DNA of 44,496 nt from Verrucomicrobiia bacterium. Lineage in GTDB: Bacteria; Verrucomicrobiota; Verrucomicrobiia; Opitutales; Opitutaceae. Below, piece by piece: positions 9,503 to 17,790 of this stretch. Below the pieces are notes generated by a model. It saw nothing but the letters and a program-made list of their open reading frames with translations, was not told the DNA's origin and made no database searches. Both the position numbers and the translations under genes were made by a program. The DNA lies in NCBI GenBank assembly GCA_011525695.1, contig WYBX01000074.1, positions 1 to 44,496 on the forward strand. Direction: 5' to 3'. How positions within the stretch are numbered: the first letter of the stretch is position 1; each line of letters opens with the position of its first letter.

Positions 9503-9958
9503 TCAGTCGCGCCGCTTTGGCCGCGCGGGCGGCTGGTTGTAGGTCAGCCAAAAGTGTTTCAACGCCTGGCACATGTCCGCCAGTGTGTTCATGTCGGAAG
9601 GCTTCACCAGAAACGCGTTGGCCCCGAGTTCGTAAGCCCGTTGGACATCCGCCTCATGGATCGAGGAACTCAGCACGATGATGATGAGCCGACGCAGCGC
9701 CGGCTGGGATCGGACCCACCCCAGGACATCGAGCCCCATCACCAGCGGCAGCTTGAGATCCAACAGGACGAGGTACGGCAAGGGGAATTGGCGGCGATCC
9801 GCATATCGGCCGTGGCCGGCCAGATAATCGATGGCGTCCTGTCCATCGGTCGCGACATGGACCGTTGCGGAAAGATTGGCCCGCTGCAGGGCCCGCTGCA
9901 GGAGGTACACATCCTCCTCGCGATCCTCCACCTGCAGGATGATTGGGGCGTCGCTCAT
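9503..9958 (-). CDS. Single-domain response regulator (Rcp1-like receiver)
   Basis: 151 residues made of one receiver domain and no output domain. The acidic pocket is E11-D12, the phospho-acceptor is D67 in YLVLLDLKLP, the switch residue lies in IIIVLSSS, and the conserved lysine is in NAFLVKPSD. The insert DYLAGHGRYADRRQFPLP is typical of the Rcp1/CheY-like regulators that partner with bacteriophytochrome or PAS histidine kinases. The start ATG overlaps the stop of the PAS kinase (9955-9958, ATGA), so the two are translationally coupled and this is probably the cognate phosphate sink or relay protein. It is the last gene of the six-gene signalling operon. Confidence 0.92.
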   Translation of the reverse strand: MSDAPIILQVEDREEDVYLLQRALQRANLSATVHVATDGQDAIDYLAGHGRYADRRQFPLPYLVLLDLKLPLVMGLDVLGWVRSQPALRRLIIIVLSSSIHEADVQRAYELGANAFLVKPSDMNTLADMCQALKHFWLTYNQPPARPKRRD

Positions 9959-11166
9959 GAGACCTCCGCCCGGGGCAACCGGACACAGAACCGGCTGCCC
10001 TGACCTGGTTGTGATTCGACGCGCACACTGCCACCCATCCTTTCCACTGCCTTGCGGACTATGGCCAGGCCGATGCCGGTGCCTGGGTAAGTCTTCTCGT
10101 CATGCACACGCTGGAAGATCGCGAAAAGGCGGTCCTGCGCCTCCGGTGCGATCCCAATCCCGTTGTCCTCGAACCAGAGCCGGACCATCGTCCCCTCCGG
10201 CTCGGTGCGGATTCGTATCCGCGGCAGCCGGCCCGGCGGCACGAACTTCACCGCGTTATCGAGCAGGTTCGTGATCACCTGCGTGAGCGAGGCCTCGTGC
10301 CCCCGCACCGGCGCCAGCGGGCTCTCAATCACCAGCTCGGCCCGTGGCGGCTGGAACTCCGGCCGCTCGTCGATGATTTGCCGCACCAGCGCTTCCAGCG
10401 GTACGGTTGTCAGCACCACGTTCTGCCGTGACACCTTCGTATAGGCGAGCACGTCCTGGATCAGCCGGTCCAGCCGGTGAGCCGCGTTGATCGATTTCGC
10501 CAGCAGCTCCTTTTCCTCTGGTCGCAGCCGATCCCCCGCATCGGCCAGGACGATCTGGGAAAAGCCCTGGATGGTGCGAAGCGGTCCGCGCAGATCGTGC
10601 GACAGGCTGTAGGAAACCGTCTCGAGCTCCGCGATCGTCTGCTGGAGGTGGGCGGTGCGCTCGGCAACCGTCGCCTCGAGGGTCCGGGCATGCTCCCGGA
10701 GGTCCGAGTGCACGCGGGCCAGTTCGGCCTCCATCCGCTTGCGCGCCGTGATGTCGATCACCGCCGCCAGGACATACCTCCCGTCCGGCGTGTCCGCCGG
10801 GTTGAGCCCCACTTCCACCGGGAATTCAGTGCCGTCCTTCCGGCGGGCAAACAGGTCGCGGCCATGCCCCATCGCACGCGCTTCGGGTGAATGGAAAAAC
10901 GCCGTGCGCTGTCCCGGATGCGCTCCGCGATACCGCTCGGGCAGGAGGAGCTCGATCGGCTGGCCGAGCATCTCCCGGCGATCGTATCCAAACATCCGCT
11001 CCAGCTGTGCATTGACCATGGTGATCGTGCCGCGTTCATCAATCATCACCATTCCGTTCGGTGCCGCCTCCACCGCGAGCCGCATCTGCGCCGCAACCGC
11101 CTCGAGCCGGGCCTGCTTCCGCAGGTGCCTGCCCTCGTCCTGGGACTGGAAATTGCAGTAGGTCAT
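9955..11166 (-). CDS. PAS-domain sensor histidine kinase
   Basis: 403 residues, no membrane segment, so cytoplasmic. A short coiled coil is followed by a PAS/PAC domain (about 25-145: AVEAAPNGMVMIDERGTITM, FFHSPEARAMG, DGTEFPVEVGLNP, VIDITARKRMEAEL). Next come the HisKA dimerisation domain with phospho-acceptor H190 in VSYSLSHDLRGPLRTI and a HATPase_c domain with N box NLLDNAVKF, G1 DNGIGI and G2 GTGIGLAIVRK. ATG 11166 (MTYCNFQSQDEGRHL) gives a compact protein; the frame stays open upstream but there it is arginine/glycine-rich and overlaps the previous gene. It stands 110 bp after the receiver-kinase gene and overlaps the response regulator by four bases. Confidence 0.88.
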   Translation of the reverse strand: MTYCNFQSQDEGRHLRKQARLEAVAAQMRLAVEAAPNGMVMIDERGTITMVNAQLERMFGYDRREMLGQPIELLLPERYRGAHPGQRTAFFHSPEARAMGHGRDLFARRKDGTEFPVEVGLNPADTPDGRYVLAAVIDITARKRMEAELARVHSDLREHARTLEATVAERTAHLQQTIAELETVSYSLSHDLRGPLRTIQGFSQIVLADAGDRLRPEEKELLAKSINAAHRLDRLIQDVLAYTKVSRQNVVLTTVPLEALVRQIIDERPEFQPPRAELVIESPLAPVRGHEASLTQVITNLLDNAVKFVPPGRLPRIRIRTEPEGTMVRLWFEDNGIGIAPEAQDRLFAIFQRVHDEKTYPGTGIGLAIVRKAVERMGGSVRVESQPGQGSRFCVRLPRAEVS

Positions 11167-11276
11167 GAGCGCTGTCCTTCCATTGACCGCAAGTTCACAA
11201 ATTCGGTCCCGCGGGCGAGGGGCGCCGCGCAACGGCATGATGCAGCGCACCCCGGCGCCGGAGCTTCGAAGCATCT

Positions 11277-12431
11277 TCAGGGGAACTCGACTCCCGCCGA
11301 CTGCCCGGATTTCCCCGGAATACGGAAGAAAAACGTCGCCCCCTTGCCCGGCTCCGACTCCGCCCAGATCCGGCCGCCGTGCCGCTGCACAATTCGCTGC
11401 ACGGTCGCCAATCCCACGCCCGTCCCCTCGAAGTCCCGCGCCGATCGCAGCCGGTGGAACGGCACGAACAACTGGCCCGCCTCGGCCATGTCGAACCCCA
11501 CGCCGTTGTCGCGGACCGCAATGATTGTATCCCCCTCCTCCATCCGCCCGCTCAGCCCAATCCGTGTGGCGGCCGTCTTTGCGGTGTACTTCCATGCATT
11601 GCCCAACAGGTTCTCCAGCGCGAGCCGCAACAATCCGCCATCCCCCGTCACGACCAGCGGCCCCGCAATCTCCAGCTCCAGCGTCCTTTCCGGAGACTGC
11701 GCCTGCAGCTTCGCCATGATCTCGCGCGCCTGTTCCGCAAGATCGACCGGGCGGTGGACCAGTTCCCCGCGGGTGGCCATGGCCATCCGGAGCAGATCGT
11801 CAATCAACGCGCCCATCCTGGCCACGGCGCGTCGAATCCGGCCGGCATAGTCCTCGATCGTCTCGCGGGATCCGCCGTCCAGCTCCCCGATCAGGGCTTC
11901 CGTGAAACCTTCGATCGTCCGCAGCGGGCTGCGGAGGTCATGGGATACCGAATACGAAAAGGCCTCCAGTTCGTTGTTGGCCGCCTCGAGTTCCTGGGTC
12001 CGCTTCTGGAGGTGCCGCTGCAGGGCCTCGTTCTCCTGCCGGAGCCGCCGCACGGCCAATGCCCGGTCGAGGACCGACAGCACCGACTTGAGCTTGAACG
12101 GCTTCAGCACGTAATCCACCGCCCCGGCCTTCATCGCATCCACCGCCGTATCGACGGCGGCATGGCCGGTCATCATGATCCCGATCAGTTCGGGATCGAT
12201 CTCCAGCGCCGCCCGCAGGAGTGCCACACCGTCCATTTCCGGCAGCCGCACGTCGGTCAGCATCACGTCGAACCGCCCCGTCCGGAGCCGCTCGAGGGCG
12301 TCGGCCGGCGTGCTCGCGCCGATCGCGTCATACCCGTGCTCGCGCAGGATGTCCAACAGTGCGAGCACGAGCCCCGGTTCGTCGTCCACAACCAGGAGGC
12401 GACCTGCAATGGCGGGCGCCGGCGGCTTCAT
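11277..12431 (-). CDS. Receiver-histidine kinase (response regulator fused to kinase)
   Basis: 384 residues, cytoplasmic. N-terminal receiver: LLVVDDEPG, phospho-acceptor D60 in DVMLTDVRLPEMDG, IGIMMTGHA and VLKPFK. It is followed by a coiled-coil linker, HisKA with H164 in FSYSVSHDLRSPLRTI, and HATPase_c (NLLGNAWKY, DNGVGF, GTGVGLATVQRIV). The receiver-first order suggests that a phosphoryl group arriving from the upstream hybrid kinase controls the output of this kinase. Its start codon overlaps the stop of the hybrid kinase gene (12428-12431), so it is translationally coupled. Confidence 0.92.
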   Translation of the reverse strand: MKPPAPAIAGRLLVVDDEPGLVLALLDILREHGYDAIGASTPADALERLRTGRFDVMLTDVRLPEMDGVALLRAALEIDPELIGIMMTGHAAVDTAVDAMKAGAVDYVLKPFKLKSVLSVLDRALAVRRLRQENEALQRHLQKRTQELEAANNELEAFSYSVSHDLRSPLRTIEGFTEALIGELDGGSRETIEDYAGRIRRAVARMGALIDDLLRMAMATRGELVHRPVDLAEQAREIMAKLQAQSPERTLELEIAGPLVVTGDGGLLRLALENLLGNAWKYTAKTAATRIGLSGRMEEGDTIIAVRDNGVGFDMAEAGQLFVPFHRLRSARDFEGTGVGLATVQRIVQRHGGRIWAESEPGKGATFFFRIPGKSGQSAGVEFP

Positions 12432-14908
12432 GCTGCAGGTGCGGTTCGGACCGCGGCCAGGGCTTCACGCAGCTCACGCAGCTTGGGCGGCTTGCTCAGC
12501 ACCCGGTCCACCTCGGCAGGCAGGTCGCCGTCCGCCAGCAGCCGATGCCCCCAGCCCGTCAGCAGCAGCACCGGCGTTTCGGGAGCCGCCGCCTTCACCG
12601 CCGTCGCCACCTTGCGACCGTCGACATAGGGCATCCCAAGATCCGTGATGACAACGTCGAACGGCTCCTCCGCCGCCCGGGCGTCGACAAACTGGTTGAT
12701 CCCATCCTGCCCGCCCGTCGACGTCGCAACGACGTGGCCATCCGACTCCAGGATGTCGCGGAGCGACTTCAACAGCATCGGATCGTCGTCAATCACCAGC
12801 ACCCGGAGCCGCGCCGGCGGGGTCTGCGGCCGGGGATCGAACAACTCCTCGCGCGCCAGGGCCGCGGCAAAGATCAACCGCACCGTCGTCCCCCGCTCGG
12901 GGGCGCTGTCGATTTCGATGTCCGCCGCGTGCCGCTGGACGATCCCGTAGACCATGGCGAGGCCCAGGCCCGTCCCGCGCTCGCCCTTGGTGGTGAAGAA
13001 CGGCTCGAAGCAACGCCGCAGCGTCTCGGCGTCCATGCCGGTGCCGGTATCGGCGATTTCGATGGCGACATGCGGCGAGGGTTTCCGGGCGCCTTTCGCC
13101 GTGCGCTCGAGCGTGCGGGTGCGGACGGTCAGCACGCCTCCCCGGGGCATCGCATCGACGGCATTGAAGATCAGGTTGGTAAGCGCCTCGCGGATTTCGC
13201 TCTCCACGCCCTTGATTGCGGGAAGTTCCGGCGCAAGTTCACGCTCCAGCTTGATCACGACCCCCCGCTGCTGCGGCATGTCGAGCCAGCGCGCCTTCGT
13301 GAGATCCACGACCTGCTCCGCGATTCGGTTCAGCGAAATCCGCACGAGCATCTGCGCCGGTGCCCGCTGCCGGTAGAATTCCCGCATCCGCGACACCGTC
13401 TGGGCCACGTCGTCCACCGCGCGCTGCACGATCGTCAGCCGTTCCCGTGCCTGCTCGCTCAGGTGCGTCTCCTTTTCCAGCATCGCCTCGATGTACAGCG
13501 AGACCGGCGAAATCGCATTGTTGATGTCGTGTGCAATCCCGCTCGCCATCTGCCCGAGGGCACGGAGCCGCTCCTGCTGCATGATGGCCTGCTGCGTGCG
13601 CTGCAGGTCGTCGTAGGCGCGCTGCAGCGCCGTGTAGAGCTGCCCCTGGTGGGCGGACAGCGCGACGTGCTCGCTCAGCTGCTGGAGAAATTCGCAGTCC
13701 CCACTGCTGAAGGAAAACGGCTCCCGGCGCGCCGCCACCAGGACGCCGAACACCCGGCTCTCCACCAGCAGCGGCGCCATCACCAGCGCCCGAAGTCCCG
13801 CTGCATGCAGCCGTCGCGGAAACGGCATCGGCACGGTGGCGATGTCGGGCTCGTAGACCAGTTCACCCCGCACGCAGCGGCTGAGCCCGTTCTGATCGAT
13901 GGCAATCGGCGCCGACGCCGTCATGCCCAGCTCCCCCGCCAGCGCCGCACTGCGCGTGCCCACCGAGGCGACGCTGAGCACCGCCCGCTCGACATCGTAC
14001 AGGCAGACGCAGGAAAAATCGACCGGCAGCTGGTCCTCGAGATTCCCCACCGTGGTCTGGAAAACACTTTCCACATCCTGGCGCTCGGCAATCGCCCGCG
14101 TGATGAGATTCAGCTGGGCCAGTCGCGCCACCTGCGCCATCACCCGGGCCTCCGCCTGCTGCCGCTCGGCAATCTCCGTGCGCAGCTGCTCGTTTGCCGC
14201 CACCAGCGCCGCCCGCCGCTCCTCAATCCCGCGAAGCATCTCGTTGAAGGCCGACGTCAGCGTCCCGATCTCGCCGCCCACGCCCTGCGGGGCGCGGACC
14301 GAAAAGTCCTTGCGTTCCGAGACCCGCTTCGCCGTCTCGGCCAGCTCCAGGATCGGCCCTGTGATCGGCCGCTGTAGCCAGGAGGCAAGCGCCACGGCGA
14401 CCAGCCCCGCCAGGACCAGGATCAACAACACAATCCCGCCGAACACCATCAGCCGCTCGTTGATCCCGCCAAGATCGACCCGCACGTAGATGGTGCCAAG
14501 CTGGCGATCCTGGTGCCGGATCGGACGGATGATCGCCAGCCTCCCGTTCGCATACTTCGCGCCGGGCATGCCCGCCTGCGGCGGCACGGCGCGGCCCGGC
14601 TCGCGGACATACTGCGCGAACAGGGCCCCCTTGTCGTCATACAATGCCGCCACCACCACGTGTTCCTCCGAGCGCAGCGCTGCCAGCGCCGTCCGGGCGG
14701 CATCATCGTCCGCGAAGGCGAGCGCGCCGCTGACGTTCGTCCCGACGACATCGGCCAGCACGGCCGTGTCCCGCACCAGCGCCCGCCGGAACGCGAACAC
14801 CTCGTAGATCGCAATCCCACTGGCGGCCAGCAGCAGCACCAGTCCGCAGATCAGCAGGATGATCCAGGTGAGCTTCCGCCGAATCGGAAAGGCGTGAAAC
14901 CAGTTCAT
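12428..14908 (-). CDS. Membrane hybrid histidine kinase (sensor-HAMP-GAF-HisKA-HATPase-REC)
   Basis: 826 residues. Transmembrane helix at about 14-36 (WIILLICGLVLLLAASGIAI), then a periplasmic sensor domain resembling CHASE8 (DTAVLADVVGTNVSGALAFA; DDKGALFAQYVREPG), and a second helix at about 152-177 (FGGIVLLILVLAGLVAVALA). Next come HAMP (PITGPILELAETAKRVSERK), a coiled coil, GAF (about 260-430), HisKA with GQMASGIAHDINNAISPVSL, HATPase (NLIFNAVDAMPRGG, DTGTGM, GTGLGLAMVYGIVQRH), and a C-terminal receiver (VIDDDPMLLKSL, phospho-acceptor Asp in VVITDLGMPYVDG, LLLTGW, LSKPPK). Its start overlaps the YfiR-like stop by one base. The periplasmic domain is positioned to read out the YfiR-like protein or the TonB receptor; that is inference from the operon. 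Confidence 0.93.
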   Translation of the reverse strand: MNWFHAFPIRRKLTWIILLICGLVLLLAASGIAIYEVFAFRRALVRDTAVLADVVGTNVSGALAFADDDAARTALAALRSEEHVVVAALYDDKGALFAQYVREPGRAVPPQAGMPGAKYANGRLAIIRPIRHQDRQLGTIYVRVDLGGINERLMVFGGIVLLILVLAGLVAVALASWLQRPITGPILELAETAKRVSERKDFSVRAPQGVGGEIGTLTSAFNEMLRGIEERRAALVAANEQLRTEIAERQQAEARVMAQVARLAQLNLITRAIAERQDVESVFQTTVGNLEDQLPVDFSCVCLYDVERAVLSVASVGTRSAALAGELGMTASAPIAIDQNGLSRCVRGELVYEPDIATVPMPFPRRLHAAGLRALVMAPLLVESRVFGVLVAARREPFSFSSGDCEFLQQLSEHVALSAHQGQLYTALQRAYDDLQRTQQAIMQQERLRALGQMASGIAHDINNAISPVSLYIEAMLEKETHLSEQARERLTIVQRAVDDVAQTVSRMREFYRQRAPAQMLVRISLNRIAEQVVDLTKARWLDMPQQRGVVIKLERELAPELPAIKGVESEIREALTNLIFNAVDAMPRGGVLTVRTRTLERTAKGARKPSPHVAIEIADTGTGMDAETLRRCFEPFFTTKGERGTGLGLAMVYGIVQRHAADIEIDSAPERGTTVRLIFAAALAREELFDPRPQTPPARLRVLVIDDDPMLLKSLRDILESDGHVVATSTGGQDGINQFVDARAAEEPFDVVITDLGMPYVDGRKVATAVKAAAPETPVLLLTGWGHRLLADGDLPAEVDRVLSKPPKLRELREALAAVRTAPAA

Positions 14909-15537
14909 CAGCGTCTTCCCTCCTCCTCCACCGGCGGCCCGACGATCCGGGCCAGCGCCAGCAGCTGCGAACTGAGCTTGAGCCCCTGCCGCTGGGCCGC
15001 GGCCCGGTTGATTTCAAAGCGAATCTTTTGGCCTTCGAAGACGAAGGCCACCGTGCCCCCGCGGCGCGCGAAGTCCGGCGAATCCCCCACCGTCAGGACC
15101 GGCCAGTCGGCCGTTGCCGCCACGATCGCGGGAATCCGCAGGCGTTCCGATTCCGCCACAAAGATGATATGGCAGTCGCTCAGATCCAACAGCTGGCTCG
15201 AACGCTCGATCGCAATCGGACGCTCCCGGATGGTCTCGCCGGCGACGACGGCATCGAGCACGGGGCCGAAGGGATCCGCGCCGAGCACGCCGATCTTCAG
15301 CGGCGCACGGTCGCCCGCAAAGGCGGCGGCCGGCCATTCCACGAATTGCGCAAAATTGAACAGGAAGAGGGCCTTGACCTGATACTCCTTGAGCGCCCCC
15401 ACCTCTGCCCGCAGCGGCAGGAAACCCGAGGCGATCAGGAGCGCCAGGCTTCCCAGCAGCAGCCCCGGCCGCCGGCGCCGCCGGGCCGGACGATCCTTAC
15501 GCATTGCGCGAAGCAACTGGGGGGTCAGAAGCGCCAT
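14908..15537 (-). CDS. YfiR-like (DUF4154) periplasmic protein
   Basis: 209 residues. A basic n-region (RKDRPARRRRRPG) and hydrophobic core LLLGSLALLIASGFLPLRAE form an export signal. The mature part matches the YfiR/DUF4154 pattern: EYQVKALFLFNFAQFVEWPA, KIGVLGADPFG, then CHIIFVAESER, ILTVGDS-like VLTVGDSPDFARRGG and INRAAAQRQGLKLSSQLLAL. Family members sit in the periplasm and modulate a membrane partner; YfiR itself represses the diguanylate cyclase YfiN. Here no cyclase is present and the next gene is a kinase with a periplasmic domain, so that kinase is the likely partner. The start at 15537 overlaps the receptor gene by 13 bp; an alternative ATG at 15504 (MRKDRPAR) would also give a good signal peptide. 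Confidence 0.85.
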   Translation of the reverse strand: MALLTPQLLRAMRKDRPARRRRRPGLLLGSLALLIASGFLPLRAEVGALKEYQVKALFLFNFAQFVEWPAAAFAGDRAPLKIGVLGADPFGPVLDAVVAGETIRERPIAIERSSQLLDLSDCHIIFVAESERLRIPAIVAATADWPVLTVGDSPDFARRGGTVAFVFEGQKIRFEINRAAAQRQGLKLSSQLLALARIVGPPVEEEGRR

Positions 15538-17504
15538 GTGAAGGAACCGTGGACATTCCGCTGCACCTCGCGGCGTGAGGCCGTCGCCCCAAACTCCGGA
15601 TGGCTCCGGTCGAGCAGGTTTCGACCCCGCAGCGCCAGCTCCAGATCCGCCCGCGGCCGCCAGCTCAACCGGAAATCGAGCTCCACATAGGCGGGAACCT
15701 CATGGTTCGCGATCCGGCTGACATGCCGGGTGGTGACGTCAAACGAGAGATTCGTGGAAAAATCATGGGATATTCCCAGCTGCAGGTAGCGATCGGGATC
15801 CAGCGACTGGCTGCGTACACTGATTTGGTCGCGACTGCCGGGCTTCACCTCGCTCTTCACTCGCTGCTCCGTGTAACCAAAGCGGATCCGCCACGATTCG
15901 TTGGGCCGATAGGTCACGTTCAGCTCGGCGCCGTGCGAACTGCCAACCAGGCCGTTGGCGATTTGTGCCGGTTCGGCGGGATCATCCGCCGGCTCCAGGC
16001 TCCGGAGGTCGTCGTAGTCGTGGAAGAACGCGGCCAGCGAGAGCGCAAGCCCGGAGCGCGGCTCCGCGCGGTAGCCCAGCTCATAGGCAATCAGCTTCTC
16101 GGATACGAAGTCCGGTCCCCCCGCGACAAGATAGGGCGGTTCCGCCGGCACAAAAAACTCGCGGTCGATTCGCGACGGCGTGCGGAGGGCACGCGAGATG
16201 GCGCCCCAGGCCATCTGCCGCTCCGTCCAGCGCCGGGCCACCCGGAAAGTGGGCTGAAACTCCGTGCCGGTGTAGGGATTGCGTTCCGCCTTCACTCCCG
16301 CCGTGTAGCGCCACTCGCCGTCCGCCGTTCTCCACTCGTTCTGCACGAAGCCACTCACCCAGCGGCGCGTCGCCCGGGCCGGCAGGAATGCCAGGGCCTC
16401 GGCGTTTTCCAACCGATCCTCCATCTGCCGGTAAGATGCCCCCCACATGAATTGGTGGCGCTCGCCCGATGGCAGCTGATGCTGAAAGTCCACGTCATCG
16501 ATCGCCAGCCGCTCCGTGATCACTCCCGGAATCATCCGGTGCGTGTAATCATGGTAGAATTGCAGCGAGGTCGTCGCATCCGCGGCGAATCGCCGGGTCC
16601 AGCGTCCGAGCAGGTTGGATCCCTTCACGCGAATGTCGCCGTTCGACGGCTGTCCAAACACCCCCCGATAGATATCTCCCTGGAAGGTGAACTCGTCGTT
16701 GGTCGTCCGCTCCCAGTCGACCCGGAATCCCCCCTGGGAAAGATCCCAGTCGTCGCCGCCCGCCGCGCCCCTTGGCGTCACGGAGCCGTCCCACTGCGTG
16801 TGCTTGCCATACACGCGATAGTACAGGCCGGGTGCGACCGTGCCGCCATAGCGCGCAGCGCCGGCCAGCTGCAGCTCGGATCCCATGCCGCCCTGCAACA
16901 GACCGCCCTGTGTGTCCCGCGCGGGTTTCGTCGTGATGTTGATCACGCCATTGACGGCATTCGAACCCCACTGCGTCGCCCCGGGACCACTGATCACCTC
17001 TATCCGCTCGACGTCCTCCATCAGGGTGTCCTGGACATCCCAGAACACTCCCGCGAAAAGCGGGGTGTAAAGCGTGCGGCCATCGAGCTGCACGAGGAGC
17101 TTGTTGGTGGTGGTGTTATTGAAGCCGCGGGCCGCCACCGCCCACTGCCGCGCATCAATCCGGGCCACGTGCAAATTCGGAAACAGGCGCAGCGCCGACG
17201 GGATGCCAGTCGCTCCGGACCGGTGAATTTCGTCTGCCGTCAATACCTGCACCGCCGAGGCCGCGTCGGACAGCGGCTCTGGCCGGCGGGAGACGGACGT
17301 GACCTCGATGTCCATCAACTGCGCCAGGCTGAGCTTCTTGTAGGATGAGATCGCCGGCGATCCACTGCCAGCCAGCTGGCAGAGGCCAGGCACCGTGGTG
17401 ACCAGCAGGAGCCCTCCGAGCCACAGCGGAGCGCTCCAACACCATCTGAGCCAGCCATGCGCTCCCAATGCAGGAAGCGGACAGGAGAAGTTGAATTGCA
17501 GCAT
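15525..17504 (-). CDS. TonB-dependent outer-membrane receptor (FepA/CirA-like)
   Basis: 659 residues. Leader with hydrophobic stretch WLGGLLLVTTVPGLCQ, then a TonB-box-like region (LSLAQLMDIEVTSVSRR), a plug domain (AASAVQVLTADEIHRSGATG, NKLLVQLDGRTLYTPLFAGV, EDVERIEVISGPGATQWGSN, AVNGVINITTKPA) and a 22-strand barrel ending in an aromatic residue (HGSFTWRF). The start MLQFNFSC at 17504 is chosen because the longer upstream frame is not leader-like. It is the first gene of a six-gene operon with YfiR-like, three histidine kinases and a receiver. This receptor type with a YfiR-like partner recurs next to kinases in several phyla, as I recall. The ligand is unknown; a sensory rather than purely nutritional role is an inference. 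Confidence 0.92.
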   Translation of the reverse strand: MLQFNFSCPLPALGAHGWLRWCWSAPLWLGGLLLVTTVPGLCQLAGSGSPAISSYKKLSLAQLMDIEVTSVSRRPEPLSDAASAVQVLTADEIHRSGATGIPSALRLFPNLHVARIDARQWAVAARGFNNTTTNKLLVQLDGRTLYTPLFAGVFWDVQDTLMEDVERIEVISGPGATQWGSNAVNGVINITTKPARDTQGGLLQGGMGSELQLAGAARYGGTVAPGLYYRVYGKHTQWDGSVTPRGAAGGDDWDLSQGGFRVDWERTTNDEFTFQGDIYRGVFGQPSNGDIRVKGSNLLGRWTRRFAADATTSLQFYHDYTHRMIPGVITERLAIDDVDFQHQLPSGERHQFMWGASYRQMEDRLENAEALAFLPARATRRWVSGFVQNEWRTADGEWRYTAGVKAERNPYTGTEFQPTFRVARRWTERQMAWGAISRALRTPSRIDREFFVPAEPPYLVAGGPDFVSEKLIAYELGYRAEPRSGLALSLAAFFHDYDDLRSLEPADDPAEPAQIANGLVGSSHGAELNVTYRPNESWRIRFGYTEQRVKSEVKPGSRDQISVRSQSLDPDRYLQLGISHDFSTNLSFDVTTRHVSRIANHEVPAYVELDFRLSWRPRADLELALRGRNLLDRSHPEFGATASRREVQRNVHGSFTWRF

Positions 17505-17580
17505 GGATCGGGCTTCGAAATCAGCGGAACGTGGGTGAAGGAGGCGGGCCTCGGATTCCCGCGCAGCTCCATTGCCAGTG

Positions 17581-17611
17581 AGTATACCGGGCGGAAAACC
17601 CTCCCTGTCCA
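17581..17611 (-). promoter_or_regulatory. Possible sigma70-type promoter of the receptor-kinase operon
   Basis: On the minus strand TGGACA (17611-17606) and TATACT (17586-17581) resemble -35 and -10 boxes. The 19-nt spacer is longer than ideal, and the -10 lies 77 bp before the receptor ATG at 17504. The 286-bp region 17505-17790 separates the divergent receptor and phosphatase genes and must hold both promoters; I saw nothing else in it. Confidence 0.3.
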
Positions 17612-17790
17612 TCGTTTGCAGCTCAGGAAAATCCCGAGCTCTGCATCGGGAAAATCGCGGTCAAGAAATGAGCGGCTTTGGGCGCCGGATGAGCAGCGGG
17701 TTGGGCAGGTGCTCCCTATCATCGAAAAGTCGATGTGCGGCCCGGCCAATGGGTCGCGCGCCCCGAGTAAACCAGTCATCCCCCCGCACC

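Noticed and set aside
12221..14377. Plus-strand 718-codon frame over the kinase genes
   Set aside because: Shadow of the hybrid kinase; His/Arg-rich, no fold.
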